A DNA stretch of 60,760 nucleotides from Legionella sp. (GCA_002863045.1 PKDH01000066.1:1-60760); one strand, 5' to 3'; shown: positions 35,927 through 46,060, counted from the first letter of the stretch. The notes: generated by a model not told the origin, from the letters alone. Numbers and translations: made by a program.

Positions 35927-37783
35927 TCAACCATTCGACGCATCCTCTTCTAACTGAACCCAACGCGCATAAAATACTTCAAGCTTGGCTTCATCAGCCG
36001 CCAATAAGCTAGCATGCGCGCTTAATGCTTCAGGCGTTTGCTGATAGAAATCTGGTGCGCTCATCTGGGCGTGCTTTTGCGCGATGGTATGCTCTAGCGC
36101 TTCAATTTGTGCGGGCAAATCTGCTAATTCGCGTTGCTCATGGTAACTTAACTTTTTTAGAGCTGGATTGGGTTTATCCGCTTTCTTTTTAGTTGGTACG
36201 GCTGGTATCACGGTTTTACGCTGCGCCTCATAATCATCAAAGCCACCCACATATTCATTAAAGCGTCCTTCTTCCCAAACTAATAGGCTTGTCACCACCT
36301 GGTTAATAAATACACGATCGTGGCTAATTAACAGCAGTGTACCGCTGTATTCACTTAACATGCTCTCTAGTAATTCCAGCGTTTCGATGTCTAAATCATT
36401 GGTTGGTTCATCCATCACCAATAAATTCACCGGTTTGGTGAAAAGACGCGCCAAGAGCAAGCGATTACGCTCACCCCCTGATAGCACATGAATTTTTTGA
36501 TGCAAACGCTCAGGCGTAAATAAAAAATCTTGTAAATAACTGGCCACATGCTTTTGTTTGCCACCTATGGTAACAAAATCAGCGCCATCCGCGACATTAA
36601 ATAATACGGTTTGTTCTTCATCTAGTTGGCGACGCAGTTGATCGAAATAAGCAATCTCTAGCCCATGGCCTAAACGCACACTGCCTGAAATTGGTGTCAG
36701 TTCTTTTAACAAAAGCCGAATCAGCGTGGTTTTACCACAGCCATTAGGGCCAATGATGCCAATTTTATCAGCACGGGTGATTAACAGTGATAAGTTATCA
36801 ATTACACATGCATCATTAATCTTATACGTTAAGGCTTTTGTTTCACACACAAGTTGCCCTGAATAGCTCACATCAGCGTCTAGTGTTTTAACTCGCCCCA
36901 TCTGTTGTTTGCGTGCAAGACGAGCCACCCGTAATGCTTTTAACGCACGCACTCGTCCTTCATTGCGTGTGCGGCGCGCTTTAATACCCTGGCGGATCCA
37001 GGCTTCTTCTTGGCTTAAGCGTTTGTCAAAAAGCGCGTGCTCTTTTTCTTCAGCGGCTTCAAATGCGGCTTTGCGTTTAAGATAGGTTGCATAATCGCAG
37101 TCATACTGCCTCAAACGACCCCTATCAATTTCAACAATGGTTTGGGCCACTTGGCTCAAAAAAGCTCTATCATGGGTAACCACGATAACGCTTCCTGTAA
37201 AAGACTTTAAATAGCTTTCAAGCCATTGGATGCTCACTAAATCAAGATGATTGGTAGGTTCATCAAGCAGCAAAATATCAGGCTTGGCAATTAATGCGGC
37301 AGCGAGCAGAACGCGTCGCTTCATGCCACCTGACAAACTACTTAAATTACCTGTGGTTGGAATGTTCAGGCGTGTCGCAATTTTGTCAATTTCAGGCATG
37401 ATATGCCAGGCTTGCTGTTCGTCCATGGTGGGTTGTAAATTGGCTAAAGTCTCAAGATCATTACATGCCAATGCTTGCTGATAATACACAAGCGTTTGAC
37501 CAACTGCACCTAATTGCTTGACCAAACAGGCATAAATAGATTCATCTTGAGCAAGTGGCACTTCTTGGCTTAACGATGCCATGCGTGTAGATGCCGCATA
37601 GGTAAGCTCACCTTTATCCGGCAGATGCTGTTGTTGCAGTAAATGCAGTAAAGTTGATTTGCCCATGCCGTTGCGCCCAACTAACGCCATTTTACTGTTG
37701 GCAGGAATCTGCCAGCATACATCGTCTAAAATTAGCTTACCGCCAACACTTAAGGTTACGTGATTTAAGCGAATAATGCTCAT
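35927..37783 (-). CDS. ABC-F family ATPase (Uup/EttA-like)
   Basis: A 618-residue protein with two ATPase domains and no membrane segments. Start at the ATG at 37783, preceded by GGTGG. Domain 1 has Walker A GRNGMGKSTL near residue 36 and LSGGMKRRVLLAAALI; domain 2 has GPNGCGKTTLIRLL near 346 and LSGGERNRLLLARLF. The inter-domain linker and a C-terminal coiled-coil extension (about 535-615) give a Uup-like layout. ABC-F proteins act on ribosomes or branched DNA; the exact paralogue cannot be fixed here. It follows ridA by 15 nt and is probably co-transcribed with it. Confidence 0.88.
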   Translation of the reverse strand: MSIIRLNHVTLSVGGKLILDDVCWQIPANSKMALVGRNGMGKSTLLHLLQQQHLPDKGELTYAASTRMASLSQEVPLAQDESIYACLVKQLGAVGQTLVYYQQALACNDLETLANLQPTMDEQQAWHIMPEIDKIATRLNIPTTGNLSSLSGGMKRRVLLAAALIAKPDILLLDEPTNHLDLVSIQWLESYLKSFTGSVIVVTHDRAFLSQVAQTIVEIDRGRLRQYDCDYATYLKRKAAFEAAEEKEHALFDKRLSQEEAWIRQGIKARRTRNEGRVRALKALRVARLARKQQMGRVKTLDADVSYSGQLVCETKALTYKINDACVIDNLSLLITRADKIGIIGPNGCGKTTLIRLLLKELTPISGSVRLGHGLEIAYFDQLRRQLDEEQTVLFNVADGADFVTIGGKQKHVASYLQDFLFTPERLHQKIHVLSGGERNRLLLARLFTKPVNLLVMDEPTNDLDIETLELLESMLSEYSGTLLLISHDRVFINQVVTSLLVWEEGRFNEYVGGFDDYEAQRKTVIPAVPTKKKADKPNPALKKLSYHEQRELADLPAQIEALEHTIAQKHAQMSAPDFYQQTPEALSAHASLLAADEAKLEVFYARWVQLEEDASNG

Positions 37784-37798
37784 CAAAGCCACCAAAAT

Positions 37799-38185
37799 TT
37801 AAGCATTGTTTAACAACACCATGCCTGAAACCGCAATATTGGCGCCTTTGGGCAAACTTGCCACGCCAATGGTCGAGCGCGCAGGAAAAGGTGGTGGGCA
37901 AACATCAGCAATCACCTGATTGACCCAAGTAATGTCGCTGATATCAATAAGATAAATGGTCAGTTCAATCAACTCTTTAAGGCTGGCATCAGCGGCATGG
38001 CATACGGCAGCTAGATTGGCAAATACCTGCGGTACTTGCTGGGCAATATCTGGGCTGCATAGCGCCATGGTCGACGGTACAAGGGGTAATTGCGCCGATA
38101 AATATAATACATGGTTGACCACCAAGCCTTGACTATAAGACCCGAGTGCTTGGGGTGCTTTGGATGTTGCTATCATACGACGCAC
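37799..38185 (-). CDS. ridA: RidA family protein (enamine/imine deaminase-like)
   Basis: A 128-residue protein. The GTG at 38185 is preferred over the ATG three codons on, because AGGAGA lies 9 nt upstream of it. The family core is present: APQALGSYSQGLVV near residue 10, LYLSAQLPL, and PPPFPARSTIGVASLPKGANI near 95-115 with the conserved Arg. The usual C-terminal IE.EA.A motif is replaced by AVSGMVL, so the Glu typical of deaminating RidA is missing and activity may differ. It lies 2 nt after spoT, the usual gammaproteobacterial position. Confidence 0.85.
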   Translation of the reverse strand: MRRMIATSKAPQALGSYSQGLVVNHVLYLSAQLPLVPSTMALCSPDIAQQVPQVFANLAAVCHAADASLKELIELTIYLIDISDITWVNQVIADVCPPPFPARSTIGVASLPKGANIAVSGMVLLNNA

Positions 38186-38187
38186 GT

Positions 38188-40341
38188 TTATTGTTCTCCT
38201 TTTTTGCGATAAAGCCTAACCACCACTTTATTGGCGCGTAATTTACGCATCACACGAGCTAAATGCGTTCTATCATTCACACTAATAGAAAAAGTGACTG
38301 AATTATGGCGGCCATCTTTAGGGTCAACGTTGATGTTTCCAATGTTTGCTTCTGAGTCGGCAATGGAGGTTGCAAGTGAGGCTAATACACCACGTTGATT
38401 GGCCACATCCACCGTAATATCGACCCAAAATTCACCCTGCACTTGTTTATCCCAGGCCAACGGAATTAGTTGCTCAGGCTGGGTACGCAGGGATGTTTCA
38501 TACACACAATCACTGGTATGCACCATAATGCCGCGGCCTTGCTGGAATTTACCAACAATGGTATCGCCTGGAATGGGCTGACAACATTCCGCAAAATGCA
38601 CCACCATGCCTTCGGTACCTTTAATTGCTAATGGATGATTTTTAAGTGGTTTATCCAAATCAGGCAGGTCTTGGGCAACCACCAAGCGCTTGGCCATCAC
38701 CATGGGTGTTTGATTGCCAATGCCTATGGCATGCAACAGCTCATCTTGAGTTAGAAAATGCAAATCTTGAAGTAATGCCTGCATAGATTCAGGAGGCACT
38801 TTGGCATAGTCACTGGATAATTGTATTAAGGCTTGCTCTAATAAACGTTTACCCATATTGACTGATTCAGCACGTTGTTGCGTTTTAAGAAAGTGACGAA
38901 TGTTGCTGCGTGCTTTACCCGTTATGACAAAATTTAGCCAGGCGGGATTGGGATGTGCCCCAGGGGCGGTGATAATTTCAACCGTTTGGCCATTGGTTAA
39001 AATCATACTCAGTGGCACTAAGCGGCGATTAATTTTAGCAGCAACACAGCTATTACCTACATCTGAGTGTACCGTGTAGGCAAAATCGACGGGGGTCGCG
39101 CCTTTGGGCAGCTCTAAAATATGGCCACGCGGTGTAAACACATACACCTCATCAGGAAACAAATCAATTTTTACATTTTCTATGAATTCAAGTGAACTAC
39201 CGGTATTACGCTGCATATCAAGCAAGCGTTGCACCCATTCGCGCGCACGCAATTGCGCTTCGTTAATTTCTAAACCACTGGATTTATAAATCCAGTGGGC
39301 GGCGACACCATTATCAGCGACTTTATCCATATCACGCGTGCGAATTTGTACTTCAAGTGGCACGCCATAAGGCCCAAAGAGCGTGGTATGTAATGATTGA
39401 TAACCATTGGCTTTTGGGATACCAATATAATCCTTAAAGCGTTGTGGCACCGGTTTATAGGTGCGATGCAAGGCACCCAGCACACGATAACATGCATCAA
39501 TATCTTCGGTGATTATACGAAAGGCAAACACATCAGCAATTTCAGTAAATGAGGAACGCTTGTGGCGCATTTTGCGATAGATGCTGTAGAGATGCTTTTG
39601 CCGCCCAAAAACATGTTGATAGGGAATGGTCAGATCTTTTAAGGCTTGCTGTAAATCATGCTCAATTTTTTGCGTTAACTCGCGACGATGGCCGCGTGCT
39701 TTCTCAACCGCTGATTGAATGGCGCGATAACGCATCGGATAAAGCGCTTTAAACCCTAAATCCTCTAAGGCGATATACACCGCATGCATGCCAAGCCTAT
39801 TGGCAATAGGGGCGTAAATTTCGAGTGTTTCAATGGCAATGCGTCGCCTCTTATTAGCAGGCATACTACCAAGGGTCGACATATTGTGAAAGCGGTCAGC
39901 AAGCTTGACGATGATAACGCGAATGTCTTTGACCATGGCCAACACCATTTTGCGAAAATTTTCAGCTTGCGCCTCCGCCCGTGATTCAAACTTAATTTGT
40001 GTAAGTTTGGTAACACCATCCACTAACGCGGTAACCTCATCCCCAAATTGCGTTTTAAGTTCTGCTTGGCTAATGGCCGTATCTTCAACCACATCATGCA
40101 ACAGTGTGGCCATGATGGTTTGATGATCAAGCCGCATGTGCGCCAAAATAAGTGCGGCGGCCACAGGATGGGTGATATAAGGTTCACCTGAGCGACGCAT
40201 TTGCCCATGATGGCCATTTTTGGCAACAAGAAAAGCTTGATAGCACTTGGCTATCTGCGCGTCGGTCAAATAAGTTTTAAGCTCGTGGTTTAAATCTTTG
40301 AATAAATCGTCAATTGCTTCCACCACATCTTGCTGAACCAT
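38188..40341 (-). CDS. spoT: Bifunctional (p)ppGpp synthetase/hydrolase
   Basis: A 717-residue RelA/SpoT protein controlling the stringent response. An HD hydrolase domain (HPVAAALILAHMRLD, then LLHDVVEDT near residue 73) is intact. The synthetase domain follows (YSIYRKM, ADVFAFRIIT, YKPVPQRFKDYIGIPKANGYQSLHTTL, LEVQIRT). A TGS domain begins near 390 (VYVFTPRGHILELPKGATPVDFAY) and an ACT domain ends the protein. Both catalytic halves look functional. It lies between rpoZ and ridA in the classic gmk-rpoZ-spoT order with AGAGGT before the ATG. Confidence 0.96.
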   Translation of the reverse strand: MVQQDVVEAIDDLFKDLNHELKTYLTDAQIAKCYQAFLVAKNGHHGQMRRSGEPYITHPVAAALILAHMRLDHQTIMATLLHDVVEDTAISQAELKTQFGDEVTALVDGVTKLTQIKFESRAEAQAENFRKMVLAMVKDIRVIIVKLADRFHNMSTLGSMPANKRRRIAIETLEIYAPIANRLGMHAVYIALEDLGFKALYPMRYRAIQSAVEKARGHRRELTQKIEHDLQQALKDLTIPYQHVFGRQKHLYSIYRKMRHKRSSFTEIADVFAFRIITEDIDACYRVLGALHRTYKPVPQRFKDYIGIPKANGYQSLHTTLFGPYGVPLEVQIRTRDMDKVADNGVAAHWIYKSSGLEINEAQLRAREWVQRLLDMQRNTGSSLEFIENVKIDLFPDEVYVFTPRGHILELPKGATPVDFAYTVHSDVGNSCVAAKINRRLVPLSMILTNGQTVEIITAPGAHPNPAWLNFVITGKARSNIRHFLKTQQRAESVNMGKRLLEQALIQLSSDYAKVPPESMQALLQDLHFLTQDELLHAIGIGNQTPMVMAKRLVVAQDLPDLDKPLKNHPLAIKGTEGMVVHFAECCQPIPGDTIVGKFQQGRGIMVHTSDCVYETSLRTQPEQLIPLAWDKQVQGEFWVDITVDVANQRGVLASLATSIADSEANIGNINVDPKDGRHNSVTFSISVNDRTHLARVMRKLRANKVVVRLYRKKGEQ

Positions 40342-40361
40342 GCAGGTGACCTCTAAGCAAT

Positions 40362-40565
40362 TTAATCTTGGTCTAGGATACTGGCTGAGACAAAACCATC
40401 GGCAATTTCACGCAGTGCCACCACCGTTGGCTTATCATTTTCCCATTCAACATGCGGTTGCTCGCCAAAAACAGCAATTTGTCGTGCGCGCTTGGCCGCT
40501 ACCATCACTAGTTCAAAACGATTTTCAACTTTTTGTAGACAATCCTCAACCGTTACCCGTGCCAT
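40362..40565 (-). CDS. rpoZ: RNA polymerase omega subunit
   Basis: A 67-residue protein starting [10 protein letters not shown] and continuing [18 protein letters not shown], the omega signature that binds the beta' subunit. Omega aids RNA polymerase assembly and forms part of one ppGpp site, which fits its linkage to spoT 20 nt downstream. It is shorter than E. coli omega (91), lacking the distal tail, as in several related genera. AGAGGTGAG precedes the ATG. Confidence 0.95.
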   Translation of the reverse strand: MARVTVEDCLQKVENRFELVMVAAKRARQIAVFGEQPHVEWENDKPTVVALREIADGFVSASILDQD

Positions 40566-40621
40566 AGCTCACCTCTGTTTGTTATATAAATTTGGACTTA
40601 AAATAAACTATTTTACTTACC

Positions 40622-41245
40622 TTATAATAATAATGATAGTAGATTCGCTATTTTCACCCGCTGCCTGGTTATTTGTAGGCGATTGGCCGTGATAATAGCT
40701 GCAAGCTCAGCAGTCGCTTGAGTAAAATCATCGTTGACAATCACATAATCAAATTCCTTAAAATGGTTAATTTCTGCTTGAGCGCGCTGCATACGCTTCT
40801 TGATGATGGCAGGTGTATCTTGTTGACGCCCAGATAATCGCTCTTCAAGCACTTTAAGTGAAGGCGGTAAAACAAAAATACCCACCGCTGTTTGAAATTG
40901 GCGTTTAATTTGTTGGGCGCCCTGCCAATCGATATCGAGCAATACATCCAAGCCTTTAGCTAAGCGCGTTTGAATTTGTGCATAGGAAGTACCATAGTAA
41001 TGCCCAAAAACCATGGCATGTTCAACAAAAGCGTTTTCGTCAATCATTTGCGTAAACGTTGTGCTGTCCACAAAGAAATAATGCACGCCGTCTTGTTCAC
41101 CAGGCCGTGGCGGTCGGGTTGTATGGGATACCGAAACGGCCACCTCGGGCAATTGCTCACACAATTTTTTGACCAAACTGGTTTTACCACCCCCAGAGGG
41201 CGCTGCCACAATAAATAAATTTCCCAAAGTTTGCTCGCCTGCCAT
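40622..41245 (-). CDS. gmk: Guanylate kinase
   Basis: A 207-residue enzyme converting GMP to GDP. The ATG at 41245 is used; GGAGAG lies upstream, and an in-frame TTG at 41266 is less likely. The P-loop [10 protein letters not shown] is near residue 15, the GMP-binding [21 protein letters not shown] near 39-59, and [11 protein letters not shown] near 96. The end is slightly leucine-rich. It heads the gmk-rpoZ-spoT-ridA group and diverges from rph across ~125 bp. Confidence 0.96.
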   Translation of the reverse strand: MAGEQTLGNLFIVAAPSGGGKTSLVKKLCEQLPEVAVSVSHTTRPPRPGEQDGVHYFFVDSTTFTQMIDENAFVEHAMVFGHYYGTSYAQIQTRLAKGLDVLLDIDWQGAQQIKRQFQTAVGIFVLPPSLKVLEERLSGRQQDTPAIIKKRMQRAQAEINHFKEFDYVIVNDDFTQATAELAAIITANRLQITRQRVKIANLLSLLL

Positions 41246-41369
41246 ATGCCCTATCTCTCCAGACAAAGGTTTAAATTCTAATACGCCAATCTTTGAAGAT
41301 AAAGCGATAGATGCGTTTAGAAATCGTTTCCGTTATAATTTGTCCCTTTTATCTCAAAGGGGTAAGCTT

Positions 41370-42077
41370 ATGCGACCAAGTCATCGAGAACTTAATCAAC
41401 TGCGTGATATCCGCATCACGCGTCATTTTACTCAGCATGCCGAAGGTTCGGTTTTGATTGAATTTGGTCAGACACGGGTATTATGCAATGCCTCAGTGGT
41501 CGATGGCGTACCGCGCTTTCTTAAAGGTAAAAACCAAGGCTGGATCACCGCTGAATATGGTATGCTGCCACGGGCAACCCATAGCCGCACCGACCGGGAA
41601 GCGAGCAAAGGTCGCCAAGGTGGCCGTACGCTTGAAATTCAACGCTTAATTGGTCGCGCCCTTCGCGCCTGCATTGACTTAAAAAAATTAGGTGAGTATA
41701 CCATCATGATTGATTGTGATGTATTGCAAGCTGATGGTGGCACCCGTACTGCAGCCATTACCGGTGCCTGTATCGCCATGCGTGATGCCCTTAATTGGAT
41801 GGTAGAGCATGAAAAATTACGCCGCCCTATTCCTTTTACCTATATTGCGGCGGTATCTGTTGGCTTGTATCGCAATCAAGCTGTGCTTGACTTAGATTAC
41901 GCTGAAGATGTATTGGCTGATACCGACATGAATGTGGTGATGAACGAACACAACGCTTTTATTGAAATTCAAGGCACAGCCGAAGATAAAAGCTTTGACC
42001 GCGACCAATTAAATCAATTCCTGGATTTAGCCCAACTAGGTATCGCCACCCTAATTGCTCGTCAAAAAGACGCTTGA
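41370..42077 (+). CDS. rph: Ribonuclease PH
   Basis: A 235-residue phosphorolytic exoribonuclease that trims tRNA 3' ends. The ATG at 41370 is chosen: AAAGGGG lies upstream and the protein begins [20 protein letters not shown] like known RNase PH. Core motifs [38 protein letters not shown] and [22 protein letters not shown] are complete. The longer open frame toward 41169 overlaps gmk and is not real coding. Its 3' end overlaps the convergent next gene by 16 nt. Confidence 0.96.
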   Translation: MRPSHRELNQLRDIRITRHFTQHAEGSVLIEFGQTRVLCNASVVDGVPRFLKGKNQGWITAEYGMLPRATHSRTDREASKGRQGGRTLEIQRLIGRALRACIDLKKLGEYTIMIDCDVLQADGGTRTAAITGACIAMRDALNWMVEHEKLRRPIPFTYIAAVSVGLYRNQAVLDLDYAEDVLADTDMNVVMNEHNAFIEIQGTAEDKSFDRDQLNQFLDLAQLGIATLIARQKDA

Positions 42078-42742
42078 GATGATAATGCCAGGCGTTGTAA
42101 TTCATCTCCTGGCGCATCTTCAGACTCAATCAATGGATCGACGTCTTCAATTTTAGCTAAGCGAGGTGGTGAAACATGATCTCGAAGTTTGGCTAAAAAA
42201 TCATCATTACGCCACCAAGCTTTGATAAACGAACCATGGGCTTTTAAACCTGTCACTGCCCAATCATGCAAACCATTAGCGCATACAACACTACCTATTG
42301 CTGCTGCAAATATACCCACAGCAGCAAGCATACATCCCAGGCCAACCACTACACCTATCGGGCTAAGCGGTACCATGGTCATGGCAATCAAGCTAGCTAC
42401 TGTTAAACCCATAAGCAGTAAGGCTTGTAACATCATTACCCCTGCAAGACCAAGCACCAGCGTATTAGCGGCAAGACCTACCACATTCCCTACAACAATA
42501 CGCTTTTTTTGCGCGGCTAAATGTTCAGAAAAAGCCTTAAGCTGCTTTTGTAAATTTAATTTAGCTGTATCATCAGTGGTGCTGTTTAACTGTGTGACAT
42601 CACGTGTGATTTGCGCTAATGTCGTATTTTTAAAAAAAAGCGCGCGACGTAGGCGTGTGAGTTCATGGGTAACATTATTTTTCTCAAGTAACTGGCTTGG
42701 CGTCAAAGATGCTTGATGATTTATTTTATCTTTATGGGGCAT
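42062..42742 (-). CDS. Unrecognised protein with central hydrophobic hairpins
   Basis: A 226-residue protein I do not recognise. A charged, coiled-coil-prone N-terminus (residues 1-80) is followed by a continuous hydrophobic, Gly/Ala/Val-rich block at about 82-157 (two to three membrane passes), then a polar C-terminal tail ending in an acidic stretch. There is no signal peptide. Such a layout, cytoplasmic coils around a membrane hairpin, is seen in some host-membrane-targeted effectors of Legionellales, but that is only an analogy. It converges with and overlaps rph, and a G-rich stretch (AGGGGGG) precedes the ATG. Confidence 0.6.
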   Translation of the reverse strand: MPHKDKINHQASLTPSQLLEKNNVTHELTRLRRALFFKNTTLAQITRDVTQLNSTTDDTAKLNLQKQLKAFSEHLAAQKKRIVVGNVVGLAANTLVLGLAGVMMLQALLLMGLTVASLIAMTMVPLSPIGVVVGLGCMLAAVGIFAAAIGSVVCANGLHDWAVTGLKAHGSFIKAWWRNDDFLAKLRDHVSPPRLAKIEDVDPLIESEDAPGDELQRLALSSQASF

Positions 42743-42861
42743 ACGATAGACGCCCCCCTATTATTTCTTTTGAAAACATCACAATAATTTTAATCAACCT
42801 TGAAAGTAATTATCATAACATATTATTTAATAAAAAAGCAGATGGGTAATATATTAGACAC

Positions 42862-43899
42862 TTATTGAAACGGATTTTTATTTAACGCGACCTGGCGTGC
42901 CGTATTTTTGGTAATTATTTTTTGTTCAACCAGTTCCATTAAATGTTGGTCAAGTGTTTGCATGCCTTGCGCTTGTCCTGTTTGGATGGTTGAGTACATC
43001 TGCGCAATTTTATCTTCGCGAATCAAATTGCGAATAGCGGCATTACAAATCATGATTTCAAGTGAGGCCACGCGCCCTGAGCCCACACGTTTGAGTAAGC
43101 CCTGTGCGACCACGGCTTGTAAAGATTCTGATAGCATGGTGCGCATCATGGCTTTTTCTTCTGCCGGAAACACATCGATGATGCGGTTAATCGTTTTGGT
43201 CGCTGAGTTGGTATGCAGCGTCCCGAATACCAGATGCCCGGTTTCAGCAGCCGTCATGGCCAAACGAATGGTTTCTAAATCACGCATTTCACCGACTAAA
43301 ATGATATCCGGGTCTTCACGTAACGCTGAACGCAGTGCAGCACTAAAGCTTGCAGTATCGCGATGGACTTCACGTTGATTGATTAAACATCGTTTAGAAT
43401 TATGAATAAATTCAATGGGATCTTCGATGGTCAAAATATGATCGTAACGTTCGGAATTGATGTAATCAATGATGGCCGCAAGGGTGGTACTTTTACCTGA
43501 GCCGGTGGGGCCTGTCACCAATACCAAACCTTTGGGGTAACTGGCAATACTTTTAAATATCTCAGGCAAGTTTAATTCAGCCATGGATAAAATGGTGGAT
43601 GGTATCACCCGAAAAGCAATGGCTGCTCCTCGCGCTTGGGTATAAGCGTTCACCCTAAAACGGGCTATTTGCGGCAACGCAAAAGAAAAATCCGTTTCCC
43701 AATGACTTTCATATTCTTTGCGCTGTTTGTCATTCATAATATCGCGCAAAATTTTAATCACATCATCATGTTCAAGCGGCGGTAGGTTAATTTTGCGCAG
43801 CTCACCATCGACTCGAATCATCGGTGGCAGCCCGGCTGAGATGTGTAGATCAGAGGCATTGTTTTTAACAGTAAAAGCTAAAAGCTCGGCGATGGTCAT
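42862..43899 (-). CDS. pilT: Type IV pilus retraction ATPase PilT
   Basis: A 345-residue secretion-type hexameric ATPase that retracts type IV pili for twitching and DNA uptake. The N-terminal MTIAELLAFTVKNNASDLHISAGLPPMIR is typical. Walker A GPTGSGKSTT is near residue 130, the Asp box with LREDPDIILVGEMRD near 190-205, and the His box TAAETGHLVFGTLHTNSA near 215-230. The AIRNLIRE motif characteristic of PilT is near 287. It diverges from yggS; the pilT-yggS-proC-yggT order is classical. The 119-bp gap downstream has no ORF. Confidence 0.96.
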   Translation of the reverse strand: MTIAELLAFTVKNNASDLHISAGLPPMIRVDGELRKINLPPLEHDDVIKILRDIMNDKQRKEYESHWETDFSFALPQIARFRVNAYTQARGAAIAFRVIPSTILSMAELNLPEIFKSIASYPKGLVLVTGPTGSGKSTTLAAIIDYINSERYDHILTIEDPIEFIHNSKRCLINQREVHRDTASFSAALRSALREDPDIILVGEMRDLETIRLAMTAAETGHLVFGTLHTNSATKTINRIIDVFPAEEKAMMRTMLSESLQAVVAQGLLKRVGSGRVASLEIMICNAAIRNLIREDKIAQMYSTIQTGQAQGMQTLDQHLMELVEQKIITKNTARQVALNKNPFQ

Positions 43900-44019
43900 A
43901 GTTTTACGTCCTGTAAAAAGTTCAGATTACCTTAAATTTATCGGCACTCGCAAGCAAATTGCATACGCCTGCTTTAAGATATGCCATACTATGCGCCTAT
44001 CATAATTAGCTGTGGATGT

Positions 44020-44691
44020 ATGGATTTAGTTTTTAATATTCAATCAGTTTTAACAACGCTGCACACCACCCTTGATGCTCTCCATAAACCGCATAGAAGC
44101 GTGACGTTGGTTGCGGTGAGTAAAACGCAATCTGCTGAAATCATCCAAGCCGCCTTTAACGCCGGTATTTGCCATTTTGGTGAAAATTACTGGCAAGAAT
44201 TACAAAAAAAATGTTTGGCACTTGCTGACTTACCGATTAACTGGCATTTTATAGGACGATTGCAACGCAACAAAGCTGCTCATATTGCCCAACATTGTGC
44301 CTGGGTACATAGTGTCGATAAAATGCACTTACTGCCGATACTTAACAACCACCGCCCAAGCCATCTACCGGCGCTTAATATTTGCTTGCAAGTGAATTTA
44401 GCCAATGAAACGCAAAAAGCAGGTGTATTGCTCAAAGATTTAATACCTCTTGTTGAACACACGTTAAGTTTTCCTAACTTACGATTACGCGGTTTGATGC
44501 TCATTCCACCCGCCTGCCCTGACCCAACACGCTATTTTTTACAATTAGAGCAAATTTTTAGTCAGCTTAAGCAACAGTTCGCCATACCACTTGACACACT
44601 TTCTATGGGCATGAGCGCTGATTATGTCAGTGCAGTGTTAGCCGGTAGTACCATGGTTCGTGTAGGGCGTGCTATTTTTGGAGAACGATGA
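44020..44691 (+). CDS. yggS: PLP homeostasis protein, YggS/PLPBP family
   Basis: A 223-residue protein binding pyridoxal phosphate without known catalysis, thought to buffer PLP. The PLP lysine lies in LVAVSKTQ near residue 30; FGENYWQELQ and WHFIGRLQRNKA are typical, and the end LSMGMSADY..A...GSTMVRVGRAIFG is complete. I use the ATG at 44020 because it gives a normal N-terminus; the ATG at 43981 adds 13 atypical residues. It overlaps proC by 4 nt. Confidence 0.93.
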   Translation: MDLVFNIQSVLTTLHTTLDALHKPHRSVTLVAVSKTQSAEIIQAAFNAGICHFGENYWQELQKKCLALADLPINWHFIGRLQRNKAAHIAQHCAWVHSVDKMHLLPILNNHRPSHLPALNICLQVNLANETQKAGVLLKDLIPLVEHTLSFPNLRLRGLMLIPPACPDPTRYFLQLEQIFSQLKQQFAIPLDTLSMGMSADYVSAVLAGSTMVRVGRAIFGER

Positions 44692-45488
44692 TGCAACTTC
44701 ATATATGTTTTATTGGCTTTGGCCATATGGCACGCGCCATGGCACAAGGCTGGTCAAAACAACCAACGATAAAATTATCAGCAACAGCACCCTCGCTGCC
44801 AATGCTTATCAACGATAAAGGTATTAGCACCCACCCTGATAACAGCACCTTTTTAGGCATTGCGGATATTGTAATTTTGGCGGTTAAACCGCCTGTCATT
44901 AAGCAAGTTTTGGCTGAAATCAAACCAAAACTTGCCGCTTCTACTCTAGTAGTTTCTATTGCCGCTGGTATCACTCAACAGCAGCTACACCAATTATGCC
45001 ATCCGACTCAAGTGGTTATTAGGTGTATGCCTAATCTGCCAGTAGCTTATGGTCAGGGCATGGTTGCGTTGCAGGCCGGTGCTGCTATCTCGTCAGCACA
45101 CCAAAACACATTGCAAACCTTGTTTGATGCATTAGGTCATGTGGTGTGGGTGGCAGATGATAAAGCCATGCATGCTTTCACGGCACTTTGTGGCAGTGGA
45201 CCGGCATATGTTTACTATTTTATCGAGTCACTGACTAACGCAGGTATCAAGCTTGGTTTATCAACTCAAACCGCGAAGCTTGGTGCCACACAAACGCTAA
45301 AAGGTGCGTTAGAATTACTGCAAAATCAAGCAACGGATGTCACTACGCTAAGGCAAAAAGTCACCTCACCTGGCGGCACCACAGCAGCTGGGATCAATAA
45401 GTTGGTCGATGAACATTTTGAAACCACCATTTATCACGCCCTAAAAGCGGCTTTTTTACGCGCTAAAGAACTGGAGATATTACCATGA
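44688..45488 (+). CDS. proC: Pyrroline-5-carboxylate reductase
   Basis: A 266-residue NAD(P)H enzyme for the last step of proline synthesis. The nucleotide-binding start CFIGFGHMARAMAQGW is near residue 6, VILAVKPPVIKQVL near 62, and the P5C signature (VTSPGGTTAAGINKLVD) near 225-241. Two adjacent ATG codons (44688 and 44691) follow a GGAG; the second has better spacing, so the protein may be one residue shorter. It is coupled to yggS and yggT by 4-nt overlaps. Confidence 0.95.
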   Translation: MMQLHICFIGFGHMARAMAQGWSKQPTIKLSATAPSLPMLINDKGISTHPDNSTFLGIADIVILAVKPPVIKQVLAEIKPKLAASTLVVSIAAGITQQQLHQLCHPTQVVIRCMPNLPVAYGQGMVALQAGAAISSAHQNTLQTLFDALGHVVWVADDKAMHAFTALCGSGPAYVYYFIESLTNAGIKLGLSTQTAKLGATQTLKGALELLQNQATDVTTLRQKVTSPGGTTAAGINKLVDEHFETTIYHALKAAFLRAKELEILP

Positions 45489-46060
45489 CCCATGGTTTAC
45501 TGACTGTGTTGCATTTTTTAGTTAGCACGGCTTTCAATTTATTATTGTTGGTTTTATGGCTGCGTATGTTCTTGCGTTACTTTCGCATCAGCTATCTGCA
45601 TCCTATCAGTTCGATGGTCAACCGTTTTACTGATTTTTTAGTTCATCCTCTACAAAATTTAATAAAAAACCCGGTTATTGGTCGTGTTGATATAAGTTGT
45701 TTAGGCGCTATTATCCTTGTTGAAATCTTAAAATTTTCGTTGTTAGGTTTAATCGTCTATGGCCGTTTTTTACCTTTTATTTATTTGATGATGTTGGTAT
45801 TGGCTGATTTAATAATTCAACCTTGTCATCTGCTATTTTATGCGCTTTTAGCAATGGTGGTGATGAGCTGGGTTAATCCGATGTGGCGCGCTCATCCAAT
45901 GCATGAAATATTAGTACGAATCACGCGACCCTTAATCGATTTAGGGCATCGACTTGTGCCAAATATTTCAGGTTTTGATTTTGCGCCTTTGGTCATGATG
46001 ATTGGCTTAAAAGTTATCACGCTTTTTATAACAGCTTCTATCGCAAGCGTGCTTTTATAG
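45485..46060 (+). CDS. yggT: YggT family integral membrane protein
   Basis: A 191-residue membrane protein made of two similar halves, each with the YggT pattern (LLLLVLWLRMFLRYF...HP...NRFTDFLVHPLQNL, and YALLAMVVMSWVNPM.....HEILVRITRPLIDLGHRLVP). At least four membrane segments are visible. The family is linked to cell division site and osmotic functions, but its activity is undefined. The start overlaps the proC stop (ATGA), with GGAG upstream. Confidence 0.9.
   Translation: MTHGLLTVLHFLVSTAFNLLLLVLWLRMFLRYFRISYLHPISSMVNRFTDFLVHPLQNLIKNPVIGRVDISCLGAIILVEILKFSLLGLIVYGRFLPFIYLMMLVLADLIIQPCHLLFYALLAMVVMSWVNPMWRAHPMHEILVRITRPLIDLGHRLVPNISGFDFAPLVMMIGLKVITLFITASIASVLL

Noticed and set aside
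41169..41369. N-terminal extension of RNase PH
   Set aside because: It runs antisense through gmk and adds a sequence foreign to RNase PH; the ATG at 41370 has AAAGGGG and the family N-terminus.
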